Shown here: piece by piece, positions 49,134 to 60,664 of the stretch
How positions within the stretch are numbered: position 1 is the stretch's first letter
Layout: every line of letters begins with the position of its first letter
From: Malaya genurostris
Taxonomy: Eukaryota > Arthropoda > Insecta > Diptera > Culicidae
Length of the DNA: 64,000 bases
Direction of reading: 5' to 3'
Assembly: GCF_030247185.1 (NCBI RefSeq)
Contig: NC_080570.1
Coordinates: 165,836,382 to 165,900,381 of the forward strand
Translations under genes and position numbers: made by a program
Notes under the pieces: generated by a model
Told to the model about the DNA's origin: nothing
Seen by the model: only the letters and a program-made list of their open reading frames with translations
The model's database searches: none

Positions 49134-50424
49134 ACACATGGATCAATAAGTCCCGAGACTAAAGCAGAGATGGCGCTCGTAGTAAACCAGTAACCACGTC
49201 TTTCTAGAGTACTAACCTTTGCTTGAAACGGGTCAAAATTTTAAGTCGATCCGACCAGAAACAGCTGAGTTATCGAGGTTAGATTAAAGTCGTTTTGTAG
49301 TTTGTTTAAAAAAGGGAAAAAACCGAGTTTCGTGTTTTGATAAAACATTGTTTTTTAATGGGTAAAAACACCGTGCAAGCGAAACAATGGATTGGAAAAT
49401 GTTATCCGGACTCTTGTCCATCAAAAGCAACGATTTGTCGGTGGTTCGCCGAGTTTAAACGTGCTCGTACCGACACAAATGACGCGGAACGCTCGGGTAG
49501 ACCTGTGGAAACCGTTACACCGGAAAATGTGAGTGAAGTGACAGAAATTATAATGAAAGATCGTAAAGTGAAGCTCCGTGAGATGATATCATATATCAGA
49601 TATCATTTGGAAGTGTGTTTACTATCCTTCATGAAAAATTGAGCATGAAAAGGTTTTTTCCAAGTGGGTGCCGCGATTGCTTTCGATGGAACAAAAACAG
49701 CAACGAGTCGATGATTCAGAAAGCAGTTTATCGCTATTTACTCGCAACAAAAAAGATTTCTTGCGTCGTTACGTGACAATGGACGAAACATGGATAGATC
49801 ACTACACTCCAGAGTCGAAGCGGCAGTCATCTGAGTGGCGCACAGCTGGCGAAAGCCGTCCGAAGCGTCCGAAAACGCAGCAGTCAGCTGGCAAAGTCAT
49901 GGCGTCAGTTTTTTGGGATACGCATGGCGTGATTTTCATTGACTACCTCGAAAAAGGTAAATCGATCAACAGTGATTATTATATTGACTTACTGGTGCGT
50001 TTGAAGGAGGAAATCACAAAAAAAAACGACCGCACATGCAGAGAAAAAAATCCTTTTTCATCAAGACAATGCACCCTGCCACAAGTCGATGAAAACAATG
50101 GCGAAAATGAACGAATTGGGCTTTGATCTGCTTCCCCAGCCCCCATACTCGCCAGATTTAGCCCCCAGTGACTACTGGCTCTTTGCTGATCTTAAAAAAA
50201 TGCTCCAGGGAAAAAGATTTGGCTCAAATGAGGAGGTCATCGCTGAAACTGAAGCTTATTTTGAAGCGAAAGATAATTTTTTTTATAAACATGGTATTGA
50301 AAAATTGGAAAAACGTTGGAACCATTGTATCACTCTAAAAGGTGATTATGTTGATGAATAAAAAAAAATTTGCAAAAAAAATGTTGTTTCCATTGTTAGT
50401 CTCGGGACTTATTGATCCATTGGT
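49134..50424 (+). mobile_element. Mariner (irritans subfamily), second copy, inside the foldback arm
   Basis: The 1291-bp element lies between TA (49132-49133) and TA (50425-50426). Its 29-bp inverted ends match at 27 positions; the inner 25 bases (atggatcaataagtcccgag + actaa) are identical. It is related to, but clearly distinct from, the 19107 element. Confidence 0.93.
49304..50361 (+). pseudogene. Frameshifted irritans-type mariner transposase
   Basis: The text runs through three frames. The N-terminal part is readable from about 49316; its expected ATG appears changed to AGG, and 'HCFLMGKNTVQAKQWIGKCY' follows. It shifts in the second helix-turn-helix region (about 49585-49660). The second frame (49665-50030) carries 'WVPRLLSMEQKQQRVDDSE' and 'YVTMDETWIDHYTPE' with the first Asp. 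A slip in an A-run near 50016-50027 leads to the third frame with HQDNAPCHK (second Asp) and 'PPYSPDLAPSDYW' (third Asp), ending at TAA 50359. All three catalytic Asp codons survive, although the reading frame does not. Confidence 0.9.
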
Positions 50425-50432
50425 TATCAATT

Positions 50433-51772
50433 GGCATTACAAGTCTCTCAGTTGCATCCAAAATTTTTGAAATTATTGTTAGCAATGCTCTCCTTGCTAA
50501 AGCTAAATGCTATATTTCGAACGATCAACATGGATTTATGCCCGGACGATCAGTTACCACAAATCTTCTCCAATTCACAACAACTTGTTTAGAACACTTA
50601 GAACACGGAGCGCAAGTGGACGTAATTTATACGGATCTTAAAGCGGCTTTCGATACAATTGACCATGATATTCTGCTTGCAAAGTTATCTAAACTAGGGA
50701 TTTGGCTGAGATCATACTTGACTTGCAGAACTCTACGTGTTAAGCTTGGCTCAACTAAATCCTCCAGTTTCTCTTAACTCGTCCGGAGTACCCCAAGGAA
50801 GCAACCTAGGTCCGTTGCTGTTCATTCTGTATTTCAACGTCATATTACGAATCCTGATGCCTGGCTGTAAATTAGCGTATGCCGATGATTTAAAGATTTA
50901 TTTCATCGTTCGATCTACTGAGCACTGCGTTTGCCTTCAAACAATATTAAATCAATTCGTCGACTGGTGTCATCGAAACAAGCTGACCGTGAGCATTTCA
51001 AAATGCATGGTTATGTCCTACCATCGTACCAAACAGCCAATAAGATTCGACTATGTCATTGATAGTGTTATTCTGCAAAGAACTCACCAATTTAGCGATT
51101 CAGGTGTGCTACTTGATCAAAAGCTTACGTTCAATTTGCATCGATCGGCAGTAATCGCAAAAGCTAATCGACAATTAGGGTTGATCACGAAGATATCAAA
51201 ACATTTTTCTGATCCGTACTGTTTAAAAGCTCTCTACTGCTCTCTCGTACGGCCAATACTGGAGAATGCTTCAATTGTTTGGCATCCTTATCAATTGACC
51301 TGGAGCCTGAGGATCGAAAACGTGCAGCGCAAGTTCATCAGATTTGCTTTGCGGTACCTTCCTTGACGTGACCCGATAAATCTACCACCGTATGATGCTC
51401 GCTGCAAGCCGGTAAATATGGAAACTCTTCAACGACGTCGTTGTATCCAACAGGCTGGATTTGTTGCAAAGCTTTTGAATGGAGAAGTCGACAGCCCTAA
51501 TCATCGTTATGCATCCGAGTGCCATCCAGATCTCTGCGTCATGGATCCTTACTTGTACCTCGCTTCCATCGTACTAGCTTTGGACTTTACGAACCGTTTA
51601 CATCAATGATCCGCACTTTTACATCTGTCGAAGTGTTTTTCGAATTCGGAGAACCATCTTGCCGATTCATAACACGGATTAAAAATAGTTCATCGATATA
51701 ATATAAGGTAATATTTCATGTAGACTTCAGTCAGATGGAATCAAACTACTAAAATAAATAAATAAATAAATA
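50433..51772 (+). mobile_element. 5'-truncated non-LTR retrotransposon (reverse transcriptase part)
   Basis: The insertion begins inside reverse transcriptase coding sequence and ends in (aaat)n after 51750, a simple-repeat tail. The left arm of the foldback shows the undisturbed target; by comparison 'aatt' (50429-50432 and 51773-51776) is duplicated. The mariner end is only 8 bp away. The clade is not Jockey ORF2 as at 30837; it resembles CR1/Rex-like or related LINEs. Confidence 0.85.
50439..51668 (+). pseudogene. Broken LINE reverse transcriptase fragment
   Basis: The first stretch (to a stop at 50775) has 'SLSVASKIFE', 'QHGFMPGRSVTTNL' and 'VIYTDLKAAFDTIDHDILLAKL'. Then a frame change leads to 'NSSGVPQGSNLGPLLFILYF', 'KLAYADDLKIYF' (the YADD active site is intact), and 'LGLITKISKHFSDPYCLKALY', ending at a TGA at 51364. 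A further piece (51418-51609, 'METLQRRRCIQQAGFVAKLL') is the usual C-terminal extension of such ORFs. 5' truncation removed endonuclease and ORF1. Confidence 0.87.
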
Positions 51773-51810
51773 AATTAAGAGCGTGAAATTGGACTTTTGA
51801 ACCACTGTGC

Positions 51811-54800
51811 AGCGGGCAGCAGCATTGCATAACTCGATAGGCGCCAAACAATCATTGAAGATCTAGCATGCATTGAATGGAAAATTTCCAATTCTAAACG
51901 AACCAATTTTCTAGTTTTTCTCTACTTTCCCGAAGGATTTTCCTTATGTACTATAGCCTAAAACCTCCGCATAAACGAAGTTGTTGTTGCTCATGACAAT
52001 GTCAATTAATCTTGAGGATTAGATTGAAGTCAAAAATAAACGTTCAGAGTTCCCACATTCGAATGTTCTGGATGTAATTTTCGACCCAACGATCTAACAC
52101 TTGCCCAAAGTGACAAGACGATAATCCTAAGCAATGCGGCAAGCAATTTACATTCTCACATGTATTGTTTTTCGGCAGAAAGCAAAAAAAACCTTTCTTC
52201 TTAAAACTATAAACCGTATCGGGTCGGGCACGTGGAACCCCATCGCACGAATGCCGGCATAAATCAACAATTCCAAACCTTCGATCCACGGAAGTTGCTG
52301 CGTTGGTGCCGAACGTTCATTCGAAACATCTCCAGAACACTTGCTCCGTCATCGCCGCTACGCACCATCCGTCCGGAATCACCAGACACAACACCACAGC
52401 AATAACAACACCAGAACTGTCAGATTCCTTTGCACGCGCCCTTTGCCCACTTGACACAAACAGCTGCTGGCAGCTTTAATTTATAATCGTATTATTATTC
52501 TGCTTTCTCTTATTCCCTGTTGTCACCCCAGGCATTTATTCTACGCGCACCACCAGCGAAGGGACATCATTATCATCGTTAATGCTTTTCACCACACATT
52601 TTTTTCCTCTTTTCCGAGAAGAAACCGGACTTACGATAAAATAGTATAGATCTGTATCATCAATCTTTCCACATTGCGCTTCAGCGACTACTTCGATTCA
52701 TTTTCCTACTCGAACGGGATTTTGCACATTGTCTACCGAGAGCGCCCCATTCCCCATACTGCATTGATACTTCACTCAGTGCACGGGCCAATCCACTTTT
52801 CGGCACCTACTAGATGGATCATCGATCCATCAATCACTCATTCCCAGGCTGACTGACGGAAACTCACTTCCATAAGACCTTCGCCAAACTATCGACGAAG
52901 CAAACCGTCAGCTGAGCTGTTTGTTCCACTGACTTTGGATGTGTGTTTTTTTTTTGTCTTAAGTGGATCGTTCTAATGGAATTTTTCCGGTGTCATTCGA
53001 TGTGAACCTTGTCTTTGGTTCGGATCCCGTCACGTCACTGACATGAAACTTGCACATATTTTTACACGTTAAATTGACTCCAATGATCCAATTTATAATC
53101 CACTTGACGCATATCTTCGACAATGATTCACTTATCACACATCGAGTAATACACGTGTGTGAGACTTTCTCTTCTCCCAGACTATGTAGCATGCCATAAA
53201 TTTTGTCACGGGAGCAAAACACTGTCGTTCCGTCCCACTCTAGCTCCTGTTCGCGTTCATCACCAAAGGATCCATCGGGTAATCCAATTTATGCAACCGA
53301 CGGATTATCAAAGCAATCCACTCTACACTATCTCATCTGTCGCACCGTCAAGAAGAAGATTATGTAATTTATACAATTTGCTAGAAGACTACTTTCTTGT
53401 TTTGGCTTACTGTTAGATCTCTCGAATAACACAGCAGCAGGGTGACGCTTATTTGGCACGAAAAAGAACCACGATTGGTACCATTGCGAATCGATAATTT
53501 TACACTATCATCGCAGTTTCATCTCACGGTGCGTAGATGCAAAGTAGACCCGAGCCGAAGATTAGACCCTTTCGTACCGTCCATGTGAACCGGCCCGTAT
53601 CGAGAAATTTAACCTCGGTTTACGACAATCTACACGGCATACAATCGGGCGTTAAAAAGGAACCACTAGGCAACACCTTTTTCTTGTATCGGAAGAAAAA
53701 AAGTGGTCCATCCGGTAATAACAACATTCAGCAGTAAAGTTTTCAACTCTGAGACAGATGCGACCGTACCGGTTGGGAGCAAGTGAAAAACTGACTCCAC
53801 TCCGACTGGACGAGCAGCCGCCATCCCAACGACGGACGACGATGGTCATGTGGAGTAGCACAGCGACTAGGTTTTCGTGCAAACGATGGTAGACCGTACC
53901 ATCGCTGGATCCCTCGTTAAAACGCGTGAGTGCCACCGGAAAATCTTCCGACACCGGAGAATAAGTGAGTGTCAACCGCCTAACTTTGCTGCTACACAGC
54001 ACTCGAATAAACCTCAAAAATCTCTAACAAGTTAACTAAGCATGCCACGGTTTTGTACATTTTATTTTTGACTTGTGTGTTCCAGCACTGACTACTGTTT
54101 TGTTTTTCGTTCGCCAGTGACATTTCGTGTGAGTGCCACCCATCTCCACCCACCACGTTGATTATTACTCTTTTCGAATTTGCTCACCAGTTCTCACACT
54201 CTCACGGTTCAACTGTACAATTGAAGCTGTCTATGCTTCTCAGCTGTTTCCCCGGAATGCGCCAAGACGTAGGCAGCACGCGGAACAGCCGTAGCCAAGA
54301 CGTGGCAGTATTTAATGGACGGGTAGTGGCTAAATCGTGTTGGTGAATAACGACAAAGAATATCATTTTATGAGTTGAATGTAGCAAGAAATTTCAATCA
54401 TTTTGGAGTGACTTCATTAGTAAAATGATATTATTTGACCGATTTTAAAAGTTTCATCACCATTATAGAGATAAATTCATTTGAAATAATATCTCTCAAA
54501 ACGCAAAATATGACCACCCAAAGTTGTTATGAAAAGTTACAACCAAAGTCATTTGAAAAAATAACTGAAACGCTCACTTTGACTGACCATATTTCAGCCG
54601 TTAATGATCCGATTTTGAAAAAATTACAAACATTAGAAAAATAAATCTGTTCGCAATTAATTACGTATAGTTCAGATAAAAAAGGTAAGCTAAAATCTTA
54701 GCATAAATAATGGGAAACACATTATTTGTTATATTTCTTTAAATTCAAAAAGATGACATATGAGTTTCATACATTGCACATAATTCCAGCTACATAATTT

Positions 54801-54944
54801 AGGAGAGAAAAATCTAACAAAAATTGATATTTATATAGAACTTTTTCCAATTTTGAAGTAGTTGACTGTTCAATCGATTGAATTTGATACCAGCGTTTTG
54901 ATTTACAGAAAGAATTAATTTAAAATTTACTTAAAAATGAATTA
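51811..54944. other. Intergenic, no gene recognised
   Basis: 52000-54300 is closer to balanced composition than the surrounding DNA and lacks obvious transposons, so it may be regulatory or non-coding exon DNA of a gene outside the window. A cysteine-containing minus frame (52289-52044) and minus frames at 53222-52959 and 54017-53652 show no known domain. Confidence 0.3.
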
Positions 54945-55070
54945 TCAGGTGTACAACTTTGCTTCCGCCGTTTTCCGATAGGTGGCTGTACCGGCTGAGG
55001 CTGGTCAAAATACATACCTAGATAATAATGCCTTTATAGTGTGTGTGTACAGTGCCTAACGAATTCGATA

Positions 55071-55315
55071 GTCCCACGACAGAAGGGCCTAACTGCAAAT
55101 GAGAGCCTCTCTTTGTTTACGTTCTCTTTTGATTATTACGGAGCCATTATTGCAAATTTTCTAAAGTTTCAAATATAAATCGAAAGCTTGTAGTTTTACC
55201 TTGAAAGTTTTGCGAAGGGTAAAGCGTTAAATATAAAATCAGTTCGGTAAATCGTGAAAGAAAAAGTAAACAGAGAGAAACTGTCATTTGCAGTTAGGTC
55301 CTTTTGTCGTGGGAC
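55071..55315. mobile_element. 245-bp MITE with 50-bp inverted ends nested in the mariner
   Basis: The left end (55071-55120) begins 'gtcccacgac' and contains 'cctaactgcaaatga'. The right end (55266-55315) is its near-complete inverse. It interrupts the mariner leader, and related 'tcga(at)' text on both sides suggests a short target duplication that I could not fix. Confidence 0.8.
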
Positions 55316-55379
55316 GGTCGAATTGTCATCGCCGTTTCAGTGACAGTTGTTCTTGTTTTCGTATTATTCACGCTCGAAA

Positions 55380-56349
55380 ATGTCTTGTAATGTGCCCAAT
55401 TCTCGCCCATTTGCGGGAAGTTTTACTTTTCTGTTACAATTCGAAAAAAAATGCAGCTGAAGCGCATCGAATGCTCTCAGAAACTTACGTTTTAAAAATG
55501 GTGATTTCGATGTCGAAGACAAACATGGTGGTGGAAGAGAAAAAAAAACCTTCAAAGATGTACAACCAGAAGCATTGCTTGATGAAGATTCGTGCAAAAC
55601 CCAAGAAGAGCTTTCCGAATCGTTGGGAGTGAGTCAGCATGCTATTTCAGAAAGAAGGAAACTGGGTACCGTACGAGTTGAAACCGAGGGACATCGCGCG
55701 CCGTCTGTTTGTATGTGAGCAACTACTTCAAAGACAAAATCGTAAGGGGTTTTTACATCGAACCGTAACCGGTGATGAAAAGTGGGTTCGATACGATAAT
55801 CCTAAACGCAGAAAATCATGGGGAAAACCCGGGCATGCTACTTCGTCGAAGGCAAAACCGAATATTCACGGCACCAAGGTTATGATTTGTATTTGATGGG
55901 ATCAGCTCGGTGTGATTTACTACGAGTTCTTAAAACCGGGTGAAACCTTCACAGGAGATCGCAACTGAACGAACGTAACTGATGCGCCTTAGTCGCGCGC
56001 TAAAAGAAAAGCGGCCACAATATCAAGAGCGACATGACAAAGTCATCCTCCAACACGCGAATGCTCGGCCTCACGTCGCAAAAGTGGTCAAAAAGTACCT
56101 GGAAACGCTGAAATGGGAAGTCTTGCCCCACACGCCGTATTCCCCAGATGTCGCCCCTTCTGACTTCACCTATTCCGTTCGATGGCACACGGCCTGGCAG
56201 TTCAACATTTTAAATCCTTCGAAGAGTTGGAAAAATGGATTGCTTCATGGATAGCGTCAAAAGAGGACTCCTTTTTTCGAACTGGGATCCGAAAATTGCC
56301 GGAAAGATGGGAAAAAGTTTTCGCTTGCGACGGACAATACGTTGAATAA
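55380..56349 (+). pseudogene. Broken Mos1-like mariner transposase
   Basis: Frames change several times. 'LREVLLFCYNSKKNAAEAHR' is readable from about 55416. A deletion near 55490 removes about 20 residues. 'GDFDVEDKHGG' and 'CKTQEELSESLGVSQ' follow in another frame. From 55651 the text reads 'GNWVPYELKPRDIARR' and 'TVTGDEKWVRYD' (first Asp). A TGA replaces an expected Trp at 55895. Later 'QHANARPHVAK' has Ala in place of the second catalytic Asp, and 'YSPDVAPSD' keeps the third. It ends with DGQYVE-stop at 56349. Confidence 0.9.
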
Positions 56350-56426
56350 TACATCTGTAAGCACTTTTTCGCAAAAAAGCTTTAAATTAAAAAAAAAACG
56401 GCGGAAGCAAAGTTGTATACCTGATA

Positions 56427-57019
56427 CAAAATTCAATATTTGCACAGAATTTTTCAAATTTCACTATTGTTTAACACTTGCCATGAAATTTAAAGCGATC
56501 ATGTAGATGTTTTTGTTTACCAGTCGATAGAATATTGCTTCAGCTGGAATTTTTGAAAGGAAATTATTTCATATTTCCTAAAAAAAAAAATGGAAAAAAT
56601 TGAAGTTTTTTCCGAAATTTTAGAACATTAGAAAGCTACTCGGAGTTTCGCAAGTGAAGCCAATTCCCGTGCCAATTTTTGCATAATAATCGTTTGTATA
56701 TAAAACCAACTTTAATTTACAGAAAACATTATTTCAAATTTGCTAGAAAAAAAATTATTTTCAAAGAACTTTTAAATATTACCATAGTTTGACATTCAGC
56801 GTGAAGTTCTCACCAGTCCATAGAATATTACTTCAGCTGAAATTTGTGAGAGGAAATTTTTATTTCAGATTTCTCCAAAATATCACAACATTTAGTGAAA
56901 AAAAGTCTTAATTGTAGGTTCAAATGGAAGCTAATTTTTCAAAAACCAGTAGGTTATATTTCGTTTTAAGGTCTTGTAAGTTTATGATCACAGAAACTCA
57001 CTTCAGCTGTGTTGGACCA
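56427..57019. other. Intergenic AT-rich DNA, no gene
   Basis: Two loosely similar stretches ('tttgaaaggaaattatttc' near 56551 and 'gtgagaggaaatttttatt' near 56850, both after 'cttcagctg(g)aatttt') suggest an old direct duplication of about 300 bp. Confidence 0.4.
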
Positions 57020-57475
57020 CGGTTGTCGATTTCGTAGGTACGGGAAATAATGTTCGAAAACTCCAAACGTTAATTCGCTCAGATTCCATCACTCATTACG
57101 AAAACCGACGACAATTGATGCGTTTGAGCCGAGCTTCGCAGGAAAAGCGGCATCAATATAAAGATTGTCACGACAAAGTAATGTTGTTTTGTGCCAATGG
57201 CAAATTCCAGGCTTCGAAAGTCGCGAAAACTGTCACGACCGCCATATTCACCGGTCATTGAACCATCCGATTACCTTTTTACTTCGATCTATGAAAAATT
57301 GGTAATCGGATTAAATTTTTTTCCATATATAATAATAGTGGCCAATCGATTATCGATAGATATAGCGTCTGAGAACTTCATTGCAAAGTTTCAAAGATGA
57401 ATTTCGAACACTTTCGAGAATATGGTTATTTGAATTTACGCACGCCCTACCATTTCTTTAAAAAGTCTAACCTGT
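57020..57475 (+). pseudogene. Highly decayed mauritiana-type mariner relic
   Basis: 'MRLSRASQEKRHQYKDCHDK' at 57118-57177 parallels 'MRLSRALKEKRPQYQERHDK' of the mariner at 55982. 'PPYSPVIEPSDYLF' (about 57238-57280) is the third-Asp region with Asp changed to Val. No inverted ends found. Confidence 0.8.
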
Positions 57476-57559
57476 GAAGCGCATTTTCTCAAAATTACCT
57501 GTTAACTCAATAAATGAAAAATTACTGAACCAATCGTCAAGAATCTTTATTTTCTATTT

Positions 57560-57690
57560 TGTTAGATGTTTATTGTTTATTGTTTAGCAGGGAAAAACCT
57601 AGTGGAGCTAGTTCAGCTAAAACTTTCTCTCCAACAGGCATAAAACCTCCTCATCTTTTGCATCAACAAACATTATACAGAGAAGTGTAT
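57560..57690. repeat. Direct repeat 'caacaggcataaaacctcctcatc', copy 1
   Basis: 'acaggcataaaacctcctca' and its flanks (ttgtttattgttt..., ttgcatcaaca) recur at 59610-59720. Confidence 0.6.
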
Positions 57691-58643
57691 GAACTTCTAA
57701 AATGCAATAGAAATTCACTTTAACTAATGTTTCCTGTTTATGTGTTTAAATGTTTATATGTCTCTAAATATTTAACATTCCTATAATATCTGAAGTCTCT
57801 CCTTGTATCTTCATATGCAGAATAGTTTAACAATACAATTTCCCAGCAGATAGCAGCTAGCTACGAGTTCGAGTCCCGTCCCTTGCATTCGCATATCATT
57901 TTTTCAATCGACTTTCCTCGCTAGATACTGAACACATTTCGATAATTATAATTTTTGTTGCTCACAACTCAATAGTTTCAGTTGCCCTTCTAGTCTACTC
58001 CAAAGAATAAGACAAAATTTTAACAGGACTCGTCGCCTTTGACGGGGTCGTGATTGAAAAATTCACTGCTCCGAAAGAATTATTCTTTATTAAGAATGTG
58101 TTCAAACCCTAGGGCTCCTTTTTTCAACTAAAAAAAGAAAAAAACTTAGGCCCAAGTTTGAAATTTTTTTATTTGTTTATTATTTTTAACTTTTTTCATT
58201 AAATTAACATCTTGGACGAATTTTTGTTTCTTTAGTAGATTTTACAGTATAGGCTGTTAAAAAAAGGTTCTTTTTTGTAAACGCGAAATTACAAAAAAAT
58301 ATATCTCGAAAATTTCACGCACCATATTGAAATAAAAAAATACGTGTCGAATATCTTCGAGTTCTTTACCGAAAAAATATAGTTAGATGAAAAAAAATGG
58401 ATGGCTGATTTTGCGTGGAATGTCCCATATATATTTATCATAAATGTACAACGCAGAAACAGCAGAATATTTGGGAGCGGGTCATTTCACCGAAAGCCAT
58501 TTCGCCGAAAGTCGTTTCACCGAATGCCATTTCGTCGAAAGTCGTTTAGCCGAATAGATCATTTGCTTGGTAGATACACCTATGCAATTGCTTTGATGCT
58601 TAATGGCTAATAGTCCACAAGTTTCCTTGGGAACTCCTTTCTG

Positions 58644-58964
58644 ATGTTCATGAATCAAACTTTATTTAAGAAGTACATTTGTCATTCATTTGTGTTTATT
58701 TTAAATCAATTCCAATTAAAATATTATGGTCTGAGGACAGAGGGCCACGTGTTGAGTTTTAAATCGACCACGTGGCTCGCTCAATTCCCTTTGCCCATCG
58801 TATTTCTCTTGTACTCTCTCGTATATGAGCAAAATGTGCCGGGTTGCCAGCATACATTTTATTATGTTGATGAGAAGTTTTATCACATTAATCTATCGTA
58901 TGGGTTGGACATTACATGGATTCCAATGAACAATGAAAAAATATTCAACTTTCACAAAGATTGA
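58644..58964 (+). other. Unrecognised 106-codon open frame inside the module-bounded element
   Basis: Hydrophobic and aromatic-rich, with no motif known to me. A small hairpin (ggccacgtg / cacgtggc, 58743-58772) lies inside the frame. A chance frame is more likely than a gene. Confidence 0.15.
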
Positions 58965-59609
58965 ATGTCTGTATGTTTGGCAGCCTTGTCGAGCCAATTT
59001 TATTTCTCTCTTCTTTTTCAGAATGCTATCAGGAAACCAAAGCGAAAAAAATGGTGGATGCATTGAAACTGACTTTGTTTCACAGAAAAATACAAGACTT
59101 TATTTTTATCGCGATGACATATATGTTTTATGTACTAATCGCATCTAAACTCAATTATCTAGACTTTGTCACGGTAGATTTATGATACAAGCCTTCAAAG
59201 CCGAGATATTCGATGACCAAGTAGAGGTATGCATTTCCGAGCGTTCCATTTTTCTGCAGTTCTTCAGTCAGAAAAAAATACAACATGACCGCTAAACTCA
59301 ATGAATCATTCTGAAAATTTCACAGAAAATTTAATTTCAAGAAAATTTAATTTGTAACGGGAAAATAGCAAAAAACCTACCACTTTACGGTACTGTCATC
59401 AGCCCTTAAGACAATTGCAGAAATCGGCGAAATGACATTCGGCGAAGTGGCCCATTCGGCGAAACAGCTTTCGTCGAAATGGTTTTCGGCGAAATGACCC
59501 TGATCCGAATATTTCTCCTCCATGTTCAGTGAAAATCGCTGCATGGCTCATAATCGTGAGAATGATTTTCATTTCATTATCACGTGCGAGTTTATGTAAC
59601 ATCACTATG

Positions 59610-59720
59610 GTGATATTTATTTATTTGGAACAGAAAAAAGCCCAATGTAGCTGAAATATTACAATCTCTCATTCCAGCAGGCATAAAACCTCCTCATCGT
59701 TTATATCAACAGATTACAAC
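59610..59720. repeat. Direct repeat 'cagcaggcataaaacctcctcatc', copy 2
   Basis: Second copy of the repeat at 57560-57690, lying inside the module-bounded element. Confidence 0.6.
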
Positions 59721-60469
59721 AATCCAACGATATTGAACGGGATGAGATTTTGTTCATCACTCTCTTCGAGTGATCAGAATCATCGTTGATTCTACGAATA
59801 GTAATAATCGATACGTAAAATCGGGTATGGTTTTTTTCAGTGGTGATATTTGATAGTTTGATATTTTCGCAACACTGAACCGCGGAGGCTAGAATGAATG
59901 AAATATATCAAGTATTAATAGTATATTGTCAAGTATCAAGTATTACCTACCCAGTAGGTAAAGCAGTAATAAAAAATTGCTTATTACCTTAAAATTGTGG
60001 TCGCGGGTTCGAGAGAGACTAACCCACGTTAGGGGTTTTCCTCTTTGTTGCTCATTGATACCGAATATTCCAGAAAACTTTAATTTTGAATTATTTGTGA
60101 GTCAATCGTACAATTGAAAATTTCATCATAAATTGTTGATCATATTTCTGACGGCATGAAGCAAATATTATATTAATACGTTAGATACAGCAAGAGATAT
60201 ATACGATGCATTAGGGTCATTTCGCCGAATGCCATTTCGCCGAATCCTGAAATCGTTTTAAAATCGTAATTAGAATTGATTTAAAATAAAGACAAATGAA
60301 CGTTAACGCCCGTTATGTTGTTAAGTGAAAATGAAAAAAATATCTAATGCGGCTATGCCACATAGTTTTGGTTCATGTGCTGTCCGACCTCGTTACGGCT
60401 CGTTTGGACCTAACTAAAGCAAAGAAGCTTTGTGCCGCCGATACAGGAGGCATAACATACAGAAGACAT

Positions 60470-60610
60470 GACCCTTTTGGCGAAATGACTCTTCCGGCAA
60501 AATGACCCTTTCGGCGAAATGACTCTTTCGGCGAAATGACTCTTTCGGCGAAATGACTCTTTCGGCGAAATGACTCTTTCGGCGAAATGACTCTTTCGGA
60601 GAAATGACCC
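60470..60610. repeat. Tandem 17-bp repeat 'ctttcggcgaaatgact'
   Basis: About eight head-to-tail copies, the central five almost identical. It explains three overlapping repetitive minus-strand frames here. Confidence 0.92.
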
Positions 60611-60664
60611 TTCCGGCAAAACGACTTTCGGCGAAATGGCTTTCGGCGAAATGACCCGCTCCCA

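Larger units (their letters stand above)
47103..51810. mobile_element. Foldback element with ~0.9-kb inverted arms, invaded by two other elements
   Basis: The left arm (47103-48018) and the right arm (48361-49131, 50427-50432, 51773-51810) are inverted copies, clearly alignable throughout. Shared landmarks are 'cacagtggttcaaaag' at the outer ends, 'gcaaatttgtttgaaatgac' inside, 'taccatggtaa' and 'gaatta(c/a)gttgtgtcatttt' near the loop. The loop is about 340 bp. The left arm has about 64 bp extra near 47577-47640. A mariner and a 5'-truncated retrotransposon split the right arm; without them the element is about 2.05 kb. No transposase is encoded. Confidence 0.85.
54945..56424 (+). mobile_element. 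Mauritiana-type (Mos1-like) mariner carrying a nested MITE
   Basis: 1480 bp between TA (54943-54944) and TA (56425-56426). The 30-bp inverted ends (54945-54974 and 56395-56424) begin 'tcaggt(g/a)tacaactttgc' and differ at one position. The 5' non-coding part contains a 245-bp hairpin element (55071-55315); without it the length fits a normal mariner. Confidence 0.93.
58472..60664. mobile_element. Element bounded by inverted 'catttcgccgaaag' module arrays
   Basis: The left end begins 'gggagcgggtcatttcaccg' and continues as modules 'gccatttcgccgaaagtcgt' (58473-58562). The right end (60464-60664) is the inverse, finishing 'atgacccgctccc'. 'attt' borders both ends. Further inverted modules lie inside (59428-59512) and direct ones at 60209-60248. 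The right array contains about eight tandem copies of a 17-bp unit, ctttcggcgaaatgact. The interior has no recognisable enzyme. Probably a non-autonomous DNA element with subterminal repeats. Confidence 0.75.

Noticed and set aside
54435..54644. Plus-strand 69-codon frame
   Set aside because: Ordinary AT-rich text with no homology that I recognise.
57841..57900. tRNA-like text ('gagttcgagtcccgtc')
   Set aside because: Only a box B-like word is present, without a matching box A at the right distance or foldable arms; likely chance or an old SINE scrap.
59940..60030. tRNA-like text ('gcgggttcgagag')
   Set aside because: No cloverleaf could be drawn and no box A at normal spacing.
60470..60664. 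CRISPR-like array of regular short repeats
   Set aside because: The repeats are head to tail without unique spacers, in a eukaryotic transposon context.
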